Source: Microbacterium sp. LWS13-1.2 (GTDB lineage Bacteria; Actinomycetota; Actinomycetes; Actinomycetales; Microbacteriaceae). Taken from it: 64,000 nt of DNA. A model generated the notes under the pieces. The model was not told the DNA's origin. It searched no databases and saw only the letters and a list, made by a program, of their open reading frames with translations. The position numbers and the translations under genes were made by a program. The stretch covers positions 558,001 through 622,000 of the forward strand of contig NZ_CP151632.1 of the NCBI RefSeq assembly GCF_040144835.1, written 5' to 3'. Below, piece after piece: positions 26,712 through 34,863 of this stretch (the stretch's first letter is position 1; every line of letters starts with the position of its first letter).

Positions 26712-27272
26712 ATGGCATCCACCGCAGACATCAAGAACGGCGTCGTCCTCAGCATCGACGGTCAGCTCTGGAACGTCATCGAGTTCCAGCATGTCAAGCC
26801 GGGCAAGGGTGGCGCATTCGTCCGCACGAAGCTCAAGAACGTCGTCTCGGGCAAGGTCGTCGACCGCACCTACAACGCGGGCGCGAAGATCGACATCGAG
26901 AACGTCGACCGCCGCGACTTCACGTACCTGTACAACGACGGCGACAACTTCGTCTTCATGGACGTCGTCGACTACGACCAGATCAACGTGGGCGCCGCCA
27001 CCGTCGGCGATGCCGCCAACTTCCTTCTCGAGAACCAGCAGGTGCAGATCGCGCTCAACAACGGCAACCCGCTCTACGTCGAGCTGCCCGCGTCGGTCAT
27101 CCTCGAGATCACCTACACCGAGCCGGGCCTGCAGGGCGACCGCTCGTCGGCGGGCACCAAGGCGGCGACGGTCGAGACGGGCTACGAGATCCAGGTCCCG
27201 CTGTTCGTGGAGACGGGCACCAAGGTCAAGGTCGACACGCGCACCGGCGACTACCTCGGCCGCGTCAACTGA
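26712..27272 (+). CDS. efp: Translation elongation factor P
   Basis: EF-P rescues ribosomes stalled at polyproline. It has 186 residues in three beta-barrel domains. The loop that reaches the peptidyl centre is [12 protein letters not shown] (about 30-41). The central OB domain has FMDVVDYDQ and the C-terminal domain has the [14 protein letters not shown] ending. The ATG at 26712 starts the conserved [10 protein letters not shown]. An upstream ATG at 26643 is in the leader. Useful in this genome given the polyproline-rich MltG tail. Confidence 0.96.
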   Translation: MASTADIKNGVVLSIDGQLWNVIEFQHVKPGKGGAFVRTKLKNVVSGKVVDRTYNAGAKIDIENVDRRDFTYLYNDGDNFVFMDVVDYDQINVGAATVGDAANFLLENQQVQIALNNGNPLYVELPASVILEITYTEPGLQGDRSSAGTKAATVETGYEIQVPLFVETGTKVKVDTRTGDYLGRVN

Positions 27273-27291
27273 GGTCGGCGGCCGCTGACCG

Positions 27292-27702
27292 ATGAGTGCC
27301 CGCACGAAGGCGCGCAAACGCGCGCTCGACATCCTCTTCCAGGCCGACGTCCGCGGCGATGCGCCGGCGACCGTCCTCGCCGCCGAGGCGAAGCGGGCCG
27401 CGAACGAGCCCGCCCGCCAGGCCTCGTGGCTGTACGCCCGTGAGATCGTCGACGGCGTGATCGACAACCAGGACGCCATCGACGAGCAGATCACCACGTT
27501 CGCCAAGGACTGGACGCTCGCGCGCATGCCCGCGGTCGACCGCGCCGTGCTGCGGATCGGCGCATGGGAGATCCTCTACAACGACGAGGTGCCCACCGCC
27601 GTCGCCATCGACGAGGCGGTCGAGCTCGTCAAGGAGTTCTCGACCGACGAGTCCGGCCCGTTCGTCCACGGCGTCCTCGCCCGGATCGCGCGCGCCGGCT
27701 GA
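27292..27702 (+). CDS. nusB: Transcription antitermination protein NusB
   Basis: NusB forms a complex with NusE (S10) that binds boxA RNA in rRNA operons. It has 136 residues, all-helical. The conserved ARTKARKRALDILFQADVRG N-terminus and the C-terminal VDRAVLRIGAWEILYNDEVP and AIDEAVELVKEFS segments are present. It lies 19 bases downstream of efp, in the same operon. In related genomes pyrR follows nusB directly; here about 7.8 kb of accessory genes intervene. Confidence 0.95.
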   Translation: MSARTKARKRALDILFQADVRGDAPATVLAAEAKRAANEPARQASWLYAREIVDGVIDNQDAIDEQITTFAKDWTLARMPAVDRAVLRIGAWEILYNDEVPTAVAIDEAVELVKEFSTDESGPFVHGVLARIARAG

Positions 27703-27738
27703 TCACCGCACGCTCGCCGCGCTGTCGGCGCGCCTTGG

Positions 27739-27754
27739 CAGGATGGATGCCGTG
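27739..27754 (+). promoter_or_regulatory. Possible leaderless promoter of the SNF2 gene
   Basis: CAGGAT at 27739-27744, seven bases, then a GTG at 27752. An ATG at 27743 overlaps the -10 box itself, so the GTG may be the true start. Confidence 0.35.
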
Positions 27755-30700
27755 ACCCCGCCGTCCACCGGACCCCTGCCGTTCGTCGACCCCGGGCACA
27801 TCCGCCGCCACACCGACAGCGGCTCGTACGAGCGCGGCGCCGCCTACTTCGCCGACGGGGCGGTGCAGCGGCTCGAGTGGGATCCGGTCGCTCTGGTGAT
27901 CGAGGCCGTCGTCGCCGGCAGCGCCGGCAGGACGTACCGCAGCCGGGTGCGGCTCGACCCGCAGCGGGTGGACCACCCCATCGCCGCGACATCGTGCACG
28001 TGCCCGGTGCAGTTCGACTGCAAGCACACGGTGGCGACGCTGCTCGCCGCCAACCGGCTCGCGGCGTCCGCACCGGCCGAACCCGGCGGATCGTCGTGGC
28101 GTGCGGTGTTCGCCTCGCCGGCCCCGGCGGCGCGGACCTACACGCCGCTCGCCCTCTGCGTCGAGCTGCGCCAGCGCGTCCGTCGCGGCGCATCGGCCTG
28201 GGCGCCGGCCCGCGTCGAGTCGGCGACGCCCCGCGGTCTGCACCAGCACGGCGCCGATGTGCTCGTCGGTCTCCGTCCACTCGAGCGCTCCAGCCGTTCC
28301 GACGCCTGGATCAAGGGCGGCGTGTCGTGGGACGCGCTGCGCCGACCGACGACGGTGTACGACCCCGCGCAGGCCCGCTGGTTCGCTGAGCTGCACAGCA
28401 TCGGCCGCGACGTCCGATCGTTCGGCGCCTTCTCCGACGTGTCGGAGTGGCTGACGCTCGACGACATCGAGTCGAGCCTCCTCTGGCCGCACCTGGCCGC
28501 CGCCGCAGGCCACGGCATCCCGTTCGTCCCGACGAAGCGCAGCAGCACGGTCGCACTGGCGTCCACGGCGACCGTCGCTGTGCAGGCGCAGCGAACCGCA
28601 CACGGCCTCGAGGTCCTGCCCGTCGTCACAATCGACGGCGAGCAGGATGATGCCGCCACCTTGCGCCCGGTCGGACACACCGGGGTCTACCGCTTCACGG
28701 TGCAGCGTGAGCGCATCGATCTGGTGCTGGCAGCCGTCGCGCTGCCCGACCCGGTACCCGCGCTCCTCACCGCGCGCGAGGCGGTGACGGTCCCGGCCAA
28801 AGAGGCCGACGAGTTCGTCCGCGACCACCTGCCCCGCATCGCACGGCGCGTGGAGATCGACGCCCCGGGTCTCGACCTCGCGCCGCCACCCCGGCCGCAG
28901 CTGGTGCTGCTGGTGAAGTTCGAGCCGAGCCACCGGCTCGTCTACACGCTGTCGTGGCGCTATGGCGACGCCGAGCTGCGGGGGCTCGACGCGGCCGACG
29001 ACGACCGCGACGCGGCGGCAGAAGCGGCGATCCGCGGCCGCGTCGAGGCGCTGTGGCGAGATCACGCCCCCGTGGACTTCGCCGCCGCCGGGTCGCTCGT
29101 GGGGCTGGAAGCAGCGGAGTTCGCCTCGCAGCTGCTGCCGCTCCTGGAAGCCGACGAGGACGTCCGCGTCGAGATCTCGGGCGAGCGTCCGCCGTACCGC
29201 GAGCTCTCCGGCGATCCCCGGATCGACGTCACCTCGGTCGAGACGACCGACGCCGACTGGTTCGACCTGGGCGTCGTCGTGACGATCGACGGCCGCCGCA
29301 TTCCGTTCGGAACCCTCTTCACCGCTCTCTCTCGCGGCCGCAAGAAGATCCTGCTCAGCGACGGCGCCTACTTTTCCTTGTCCCATCCCTCACTGCACCG
29401 GTTGCGCGACCTCATCGACGAAGCCGGAGAGCTCGACGAATGGGAGACCGGGCCGCGCATCAGCCGGTACCAGACCGCGCTGTGGGCGGATTTCGAGGAT
29501 CTCGCCGATGAAGCGCAACCCGCGGTCTCCTGGCGCGCCACGGTCGAGGCGCTGCGTGACGCCGACGGGGTGCCCGCCACGCCGCTCCCGTCCACGCTGC
29601 AGGCGGACCTGCGCCCGTATCAGCGGGTCGGCTACGACTGGCTGGCCTTCCTGTGGCAGCACCGGCTCGGCGGCATCCTGGCCGACGACATGGGGCTCGG
29701 CAAGACGCTGCAGCTGCTGGCCCTCATCGCGCACGCGCGTGAGCACGGCGAGGAGCGCCCCTTCCTGGTGGTGGCGCCCACATCCGTGCTCTCGACATGG
29801 CGCAGCGAGGCGGCGCGGTTCGTGCCCGATCTGCGTGTGGCCGTCGTCGACGCGACGCGCGCCAAGCGGGGGACGACGGTGTCGGATGCCGCAGCCGCCG
29901 CCGACATCGTCGTGACCTCGTACACGCTGCTGCGCCTGGATGAGGCCGAGTTCGGCCGTGTCACGTGGGCGGGCCTGATCCTGGACGAGGCGCAGTTCGT
30001 GAAGAACAGCCAGACCAAGGCCTACCGGGCGGCACGCGACTTGCCGGCAGATGTCGTCTTCGCCGTCACCGGCACGCCGCTCGAGAACAGCCTCACCGAG
30101 CTGTGGGCGCTGCTCTCGCTCACGGCGCCCGGCCTGTTCCCGTCGGCACGCCGGTTCCGCGAGGAGTACGTCGGTCCGATCGAGAAGGGCAAGGTGCCCG
30201 AGAACCAGGAGGGCGGCGCGTATCGCGCCGGCCGTCTCGCGCGCCTGCGGCGCCGCATCCGTCCGCTGGTGCTGCGACGCACGAAGGAGCTGGTCGCCGC
30301 CGACCTGCCGGCGAAGCAGGAGCAGGAGGTGCGCATCGAGCTGGGCGCCGCCCACCGCGCCCTCTACGACACTGTCCTGCAGCGTGAGCGCCAGAAGGTG
30401 CTGGGACTGCTCGAAGACCTCGACCGCAACCGCTTCATCGTGTTCCGCTCCCTGACCCTGCTGCGCATGCTCAGCCTCGCCCCCGAGCTCGTCGATCCGG
30501 CCCACGCCCATATCGCGCCGAGCAAACTGGGCGCCCTGTTCGAGCAGCTCGACGAAGCCCTCGCCGAGGGGCACCGCGCCCTCGTGTTCAGTCAGTTCAC
30601 GTCGTTCCTCGGCCTGGTGTCGGCGCGACTCGAGGAGCGCGGCATCCCCTACGCGTACCTCGACGGGTCGACGCGCGATCGCGATGGCGCCGTCGAGGCC

Positions 30701-31024
30701 TTCCGCGGGGGAGAGGCGCCGGTGTTCCTCATCAGCCTCAAGGCGGGCGGCTTCGGCCTGACGCTGACCGAGGCGGACTACGTGTTCCTGCTCGACCCCT
30801 GGTGGAATCCGGCCGCCGAGGCGCAGGCGGTCGACCGCGCGCACCGCATCGGCCAGCACCGCAGCGTCATGGTGTACCGCCTCATCGCCAACGGCACCAT
30901 CGAGGAGAAGGTGATGGCGCTGCAGCAACGCAAGGCGCGACTGTTCCGGTCGGTGATGGACGACGATGCCCTGTTCGGCCAGGCGCTCACCGCCGACGAC
31001 ATCCGCGGGCTGTTCGACGAGTAG
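27743..31024 (+). CDS. SNF2-family helicase with SWIM zinc finger
   Basis: This protein of about 1,090 residues moves on double-stranded DNA or remodels protein-DNA contacts. An N-terminal SWIM zinc finger is visible as CTCPVQFDCKH (about 78-95). Then come about 500 residues of poorly conserved sequence, the helicase core with DDMGLGKT (about 647-654), LDEAQFVKN (DEAQ box, about 746), TGTPLENSLTELWALLS, and the C-terminal lobe with SLKAGGFGLTLTEADYVFLLD and DRAHRIGQ. All motor motifs look intact. It is a lone gene without a restriction, DISARM-type or methyltransferase partner nearby. Start could be GTG 27752. It converges with the epimerase gene. Confidence 0.9.
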   Translation: MDAVTPPSTGPLPFVDPGHIRRHTDSGSYERGAAYFADGAVQRLEWDPVALVIEAVVAGSAGRTYRSRVRLDPQRVDHPIAATSCTCPVQFDCKHTVATLLAANRLAASAPAEPGGSSWRAVFASPAPAARTYTPLALCVELRQRVRRGASAWAPARVESATPRGLHQHGADVLVGLRPLERSSRSDAWIKGGVSWDALRRPTTVYDPAQARWFAELHSIGRDVRSFGAFSDVSEWLTLDDIESSLLWPHLAAAAGHGIPFVPTKRSSTVALASTATVAVQAQRTAHGLEVLPVVTIDGEQDDAATLRPVGHTGVYRFTVQRERIDLVLAAVALPDPVPALLTAREAVTVPAKEADEFVRDHLPRIARRVEIDAPGLDLAPPPRPQLVLLVKFEPSHRLVYTLSWRYGDAELRGLDAADDDRDAAAEAAIRGRVEALWRDHAPVDFAAAGSLVGLEAAEFASQLLPLLEADEDVRVEISGERPPYRELSGDPRIDVTSVETTDADWFDLGVVVTIDGRRIPFGTLFTALSRGRKKILLSDGAYFSLSHPSLHRLRDLIDEAGELDEWETGPRISRYQTALWADFEDLADEAQPAVSWRATVEALRDADGVPATPLPSTLQADLRPYQRVGYDWLAFLWQHRLGGILADDMGLGKTLQLLALIAHAREHGEERPFLVVAPTSVLSTWRSEAARFVPDLRVAVVDATRAKRGTTVSDAAAAADIVVTSYTLLRLDEAEFGRVTWAGLILDEAQFVKNSQTKAYRAARDLPADVVFAVTGTPLENSLTELWALLSLTAPGLFPSARRFREEYVGPIEKGKVPENQEGGAYRAGRLARLRRRIRPLVLRRTKELVAADLPAKQEQEVRIELGAAHRALYDTVLQRERQKVLGLLEDLDRNRFIVFRSLTLLRMLSLAPELVDPAHAHIAPSKLGALFEQLDEALAEGHRALVFSQFTSFLGLVSARLEERGIPYAYLDGSTRDRDGAVEAFRGGEAPVFLISLKAGGFGLTLTEADYVFLLDPWWNPAAEAQAVDRAHRIGQHRSVMVYRLIANGTIEEKVMALQQRKARLFRSVMDDDALFGQALTADDIRGLFDE

Positions 31025-31061
31025 CCGCCCGCCGGCATCCGCGCACAGGTCAGCGGCCGAG

Positions 31062-32021
31062 TCAGCGCGACGGGCCGCCCGCCGGGCCGACGCCGAGACC
31101 GGTGCGGAAGCCCTCGCGCCAGCTCGCGTACTGCGGCGCCCAGCCCAGCGCGTCCCTGGCCTTCGCGTTCGACGAGCCGCGCGCGGTGGTCATCCATGCC
31201 ACCCCGAACTCGCCGATGAGCATGCGGGCGATCCAGGCCGGCACCCGCAGCGGCTGCTTGGCGCCGACCATCCGCGCGAGCTCGGGCAGCCAGTCCGCAA
31301 CCGGTGCGGGATCGTCGTCCACGATGTTGTACACCCCCGCCGCACCCCGCGTCACCGCGGCGACCGTCGCGGCGGCCGCGTCGTCGATGTGGCAGAACGA
31401 CCACACCCCGCTCCCGCCACCGACGAGGGGGACCTGGCGCTTGCGCACCGCCTCCAGCATCTCGCCGCCGGCTCCGAGCGCCTGACCCGGGCCGTAGAAG
31501 TTGCCGAAGCGCAGCGCGAGTCCGCCGGCGGCGACGGTCGCCCGCTCCGCGTGCGCGATCGCGGCGAGCGTGTTCCGCGCCGCAGGAACCGGGTCGGGGT
31601 CGATCGGGCCGTCCTCCGTCTTCACCGCCGGGCCCGAGTGCGGGTTGGTCCACCCGGTGTAGCTCTGCACGACGATGCGGCTGGTGCCCGCCTCCTGCGC
31701 CGCGGCGATGAGGGCGTCCGTCCCGCGCGTGCGCAGCTCGTTCGTGACGGCGAACACGTCGTCGAACCGCTTGAAGTCGAAGCCGGCTGCCAGCGACGTG
31801 AGCTGGTGCACGAGCACATCAGGCTGCGCCTGGATCACGGCGCGGCGGATGGATGCCGCGTCCCGGCCGTCCATGATCACGCCGCGCCCGCCCGTGTTGT
31901 CGATCCGCCGGGTTCCCTCCGCGGTCCGCGAGGTCGCCGTCACCTCGTGGCCGGCAGCGGCGAGCAGCGGCACCAGCCGCGAACCGACCGCACCCGTGCC
32001 TCCTGCGATGAAGATCCTCAT
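31062..32021 (-). CDS. NAD(P)-dependent epimerase/reductase, ECF41 partner
   Basis: This 319-residue extended short-chain dehydrogenase has a Rossmann fold with the nucleotide loop GGTGAVGSR (7-15). The rest matches atypical SDR/epimerase proteins (QSYTGWT, FGNFYGPGQ, SFCHIDDAAAATVAAV). The substrate is unknown. It is divergent from an ECF41 sigma factor, the usual partner of such COE (carboxymuconolactone decarboxylase, oxidoreductase or epimerase) genes. A TGTCACA-N16-CGTC promoter reads into it. The ATG at 32021 is preceded by AGGAG at seven bases; the upstream in-frame ATG is not used. Confidence 0.88.
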   Translation of the reverse strand: MRIFIAGGTGAVGSRLVPLLAAAGHEVTATSRTAEGTRRIDNTGGRGVIMDGRDAASIRRAVIQAQPDVLVHQLTSLAAGFDFKRFDDVFAVTNELRTRGTDALIAAAQEAGTSRIVVQSYTGWTNPHSGPAVKTEDGPIDPDPVPAARNTLAAIAHAERATVAAGGLALRFGNFYGPGQALGAGGEMLEAVRKRQVPLVGGGSGVWSFCHIDDAAAATVAAVTRGAAGVYNIVDDDPAPVADWLPELARMVGAKQPLRVPAWIARMLIGEFGVAWMTTARGSSNAKARDALGWAPQYASWREGFRTGLGVGPAGGPSR

Positions 32022-32048
32022 GATCGTTCTCCTCTCTCCACACCCTTC

Positions 32049-32075
32049 GACGGATGAGGGCGCCGCCGTGTGACA
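32049..32075 (-). promoter_or_regulatory. ECF41-type promoter driving the epimerase gene
   Basis: On the minus strand TGTCACA (32075 to 32069) is followed by exactly 16 bases and CGTC (32052 to 32049). From memory this matches the published consensus for ECF41-dependent promoters in both boxes and spacing. The start of transcription would be near 32043, giving a leader of about 20 bases with a ribosome site before the ATG at 32021. The -35 box overlaps the -10 box of the sigma gene's own leaderless promoter. Confidence 0.8.
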
Positions 32076-32088
32076 GGCTCGGGTCATG
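32074..32088 (+). promoter_or_regulatory. Leaderless promoter of the ECF41 gene
   Basis: CAGGCT at 32074-32079, six bases, ATG at 32086. It shares two bases with the TGTCACA box on the other strand, so the two promoters should compete. Confidence 0.5.
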
Positions 32089-32993
32089 GATCTCGCCGTC
32101 GAAGCGCCGACGCTTCGTCCGCTCATGTTCTCGATCGCCTACCGCATGCTCGGCAGCGTCGCCGACGCGGAGGATGTCGTGCAGACGGGCATGCTGCGGA
32201 TTCACGAGCGCACACGCGACGGCGACCCGATCGAGCGCCCCGATGCGTTCGCGTCGACGGTGGCCACGCGGCTCTCGATCGACGCACTGCGATCGGCGCA
32301 CCGCGCCCGTGAGATGTACGTCGGTCCCTGGCTCCCCGAGCCGCTGCTCGCCGACGACGCGGATCCTGCGCACCGCATCGAGCAGGACGAGACGGTGTCT
32401 GTCGCGGTGCTCACGATGCTCGAGCGCCTGGGCCCGGTGGAGCGTGCGGTGTTCGTGCTGCGCGAGGCGCTGGGGTTCGACTACACCGGGATCGCCGCGA
32501 TCGTCGAACGCGATCCTGCGGCGTGCCGGCAGATCATGCACCGTGCGCGGGCGCGCGTGACCACCGGTGGCGCGCGATTCGACGCGGACGACGCAGATGC
32601 CGCGCGCCTGGTCGGCGAGTTCCTGCAGGCGCTGCGCGACGGCGACGTGGAGGGCGTCGTACGCGTGCTGTCGGACGATGTGGTGTTCACCGCGGACGGC
32701 GGCGGGAAGGCGCCCGCGATCCAGCACCCCCTGACCGGCGATGTCGCGGTGGCGCGGTTCCTCGTCGGGCTCATGCGCCGCGGCGCACTGCCGGGGTCGG
32801 CGTGGAGCCCACGATCGCGAACGCGGAGCACTCGGTGCGCTTCCGCGGGGGCGATGGCGCGACACTGGCGGTGCTGACGCTCCACGTGGAGGACGGGCGG
32901 ATCCACGCGCTCGCGAACCAGCTGAACCCCGACAAGCTGCAGCACCTCGCACCGGTCGACGACCTGTTCGCCCTGCTCCGGGACGAGCCGTGA
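32086..32993 (+). pseudogene. ECF41 sigma factor with SnoaL-like domain, frameshifted
   Basis: The first 237 codons encode sigma region 2 (about 8-75), region 4 (about 105-155) and the start of the SnoaL-like extension with DGGGK at 204-208, a signature of ECF41. At 32793-32796 a run of four Gs should be five. One missing base shifts the frame, and the protein ends at 32877 after 26 foreign residues. The proper continuation is in the neighbouring frame to 32993 and contains NQLNPDKLQHL, the second ECF41 signature. Repaired length is 302 residues. It may be a sequencing error, a true mutation leaving a 263-residue sigma factor, or a slippage site. Confidence 0.85.
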
Positions 32994-33068
32994 CGCACGG
33001 CCGGGTGAGCTCACGCCCGACCACGTTTTCCACGGCCGGGTCGTCGGGCACCCTCGGTGAGCCTCGCC

Positions 33069-33074
33069 TAGACT
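33069..33074 (+). promoter_or_regulatory. -10 element of the MBL-Rieske gene
   Basis: TAGACT at 33069-33074. A GGGGAGGAG ribosome site at 33101-33109 precedes the ATG at 33114. Confidence 0.45.
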
Positions 33075-33113
33075 CGTCTGGTTCGTTCGACTGCTGGATA
33101 GGGGAGGAGTCCC

Positions 33114-34688
33114 ATGCGCATCACGGGCCTCGGCCACGCCGGAATGTTCATCGAGACGACGGGAGGAAGCATCCTCTGCGACCCGGTGATCGGCCCGACC
33201 TTCTTCGGGTCGTGGTTCCCGTTCCCCGACAACCGGGGACTCGACTGGCAGAAGTACGGCAACGCGGACTTCCTGTACATCTCGCACCGACACCGTGACC
33301 ACTTCGACCCGGCGCTCATGGAGCGCTTCGTTCCGAAGAGCATCAGGGTGCTGCTCCCGGAATACCCCACCGACGACCTCGAGCAGGATCTCCGCGCGCT
33401 CGGCTACGACAACATCGTCTTCACCCAGGCGGGCGTCCCGCTCGACTTCGGCGACCTCAAGGTGATGGTCACCCCGCTGCGCGCTCCGAGCGACGGGCCG
33501 ATCGGCGACTCGTCCCTGAGCGTCGACGACGGCACAGCCAGCATCCTGAACCAGAACGACTCGCATCCGCTCGACCTCGAGAAGCTGCTGGGCTTCTCCA
33601 AGCCCGAGGCGTACTTCACGCAGGTCTCGGGCGCCATCTGGTGGCCGATGGTCTACGACCTGCCCCAGGACGCCAAGCAGAACTTCGCGAAGCTCAAGCG
33701 CGACGCGCAGAACAAGCGCGCGATGTACTACATCGAGAAGGTCGATGCCGAGCACGTCTTCCCGATGGCCGGTCCGCCGATGTTCCTGCGCGAGGAGCTG
33801 TTCAAGTACAACGGCTACGGTCTCGACGGCGATGCGATCTTCACCGACCAGCGGCAGTTCCTGCAGCACATGAAGGAGCGGCGTCCCGACCAGAAGAGCT
33901 ACGAGTTCCTGCCGGGAACCGTCGTCGATCTGAACGACGGCGAGATCTCGATCACGCAGACCCTGTACACGGATGCCGAGATCGACCGCATCTTCGACGA
34001 CAAGTGGTCGTATCTGGCCGAGCAGCGCGACTCCCGCCAGGAAGAGATCCGCGCGGAAGAGGCGTCGCGCGCCGCCGTGCTGCCGCCCGACGAGATGCTC
34101 TCCGCAATCAAAGAATGGTGGGAGCCGCTGCTGCGGCGCGCCCGCACGATCCGCAACGGAGTCGGCGGCGTCGTGCGCTTCCGCATCGGCGACCTCGACA
34201 TGGTGGTGGACTTCCCGAAGGCGAAGGTCCGCGAGTACGCCGACGACGAGTGCATCTACTGGTACACCATCCCCGCTGACCTGGTGTCGACCAACATCGC
34301 CGACCACGAGATCGACTGGTCGAACTCGATCTTCCTCTCGATGCAGTTCGAGGTGGGGCGCAGCGGCAAGTTCAACGAGTTCCTGACCACGTTCCTCAAG
34401 TGCCTGTCACGCGACCGCATCGAGTACGTCGAGAACTGGTACGCGGAGCAGACGGATCAGACCGAGGACGCCCAGCTCGGCGACTGGCTCGTGCAGCGTC
34501 GCTGCCCGCACCTCCGCGCGGACCTGACCAAGACGGGCAAGATCGAGGACGGCGTCCTGACCTGCTCCCTCCACGACTGGAAGTGGGATCTCGCCAGCGG
34601 CAAGTGCCTGACGAGCCAGGGACACCCCATCCGCGCGTCCCAGGTGGAGGACGATCTGTACCGCGCAGCGGCGACCTCCGCGGCCTGA
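33114..34688 (+). CDS. Metallo-beta-lactamase fold protein with C-terminal Rieske domain
   Basis: This 524-residue soluble protein begins with a UlaG-like metallo-beta-lactamase fold: GHAGMFIE and the metal motif SHRHRDH (His58, His60, Asp62, His63). It ends in a Rieske 2Fe-2S domain, CPH (Cys464, His466), 17 residues, then CSLH (Cys484, His487). The middle is helical with no known motif. The pairing of these two domains recalls CMP-sialic acid hydroxylase, where, as I recall, the Rieske domain comes first. The substrate here is unknown, and an oxygenase or an electron-accepting hydrolase are both possible. It is a single gene with its own promoter and terminator. Confidence 0.85.
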   Translation: MRITGLGHAGMFIETTGGSILCDPVIGPTFFGSWFPFPDNRGLDWQKYGNADFLYISHRHRDHFDPALMERFVPKSIRVLLPEYPTDDLEQDLRALGYDNIVFTQAGVPLDFGDLKVMVTPLRAPSDGPIGDSSLSVDDGTASILNQNDSHPLDLEKLLGFSKPEAYFTQVSGAIWWPMVYDLPQDAKQNFAKLKRDAQNKRAMYYIEKVDAEHVFPMAGPPMFLREELFKYNGYGLDGDAIFTDQRQFLQHMKERRPDQKSYEFLPGTVVDLNDGEISITQTLYTDAEIDRIFDDKWSYLAEQRDSRQEEIRAEEASRAAVLPPDEMLSAIKEWWEPLLRRARTIRNGVGGVVRFRIGDLDMVVDFPKAKVREYADDECIYWYTIPADLVSTNIADHEIDWSNSIFLSMQFEVGRSGKFNEFLTTFLKCLSRDRIEYVENWYAEQTDQTEDAQLGDWLVQRRCPHLRADLTKTGKIEDGVLTCSLHDWKWDLASGKCLTSQGHPIRASQVEDDLYRAAATSAA

Positions 34689-34701
34689 TCCACTTCGAAG
34701 C

Positions 34702-34736
34702 GCCGTCTCGTTGTGGATGATCTACAACGAGACGGC
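34702..34736 (+). terminator. Hairpin terminator of the MBL-Rieske gene
   Basis: A perfect 13-bp stem, 34702-34714 with 34724-34736, and a nine-base loop. It lies 14 bases after the stop, with only short T pairs behind it. Confidence 0.65.
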
Positions 34737-34786
34737 CGTTCCGTGCCCGTTGCCATGTAGGCGGGACGTCAATCTGTGCAGCCGCG

Positions 34787-34844
34787 TATCATCGCGCCCC
34801 CCGCTCGAGTCCTGATCACCGTGCCCGCGATCGCGGGCGATCAG
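34787..34844 (+). promoter_or_regulatory. DoxX-gene promoter with downstream dyad
   Basis: TATCAT at 34787-34792 is a -10 candidate. Downstream lies the perfect 16-nt palindrome GCCCGCGATCGCGGGC (34823-34838), flanked by CTGATC (34812-34817) and GATCAG (34839-34844), which together form a larger interrupted dyad in the leader. It could be an operator or an mRNA hairpin just before the AAGGAG ribosome site (34851-34856). Confidence 0.45.
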
Positions 34845-34863
34845 AACCCGAAGGAGTCACGCC

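Noticed and set aside
32523-32993. A separate gene starting at 32523
   Set aside because: Its last 65 codons are the displaced C-terminus of the ECF41 sigma factor (NPDKL motif). The first part is out-of-frame sigma sequence.
33005-33014. GTGAGCTCAC palindrome after the sigma gene as a terminator
   Set aside because: It has no loop and is only 10 bases long. It could be a protein site, but nothing else supports it.
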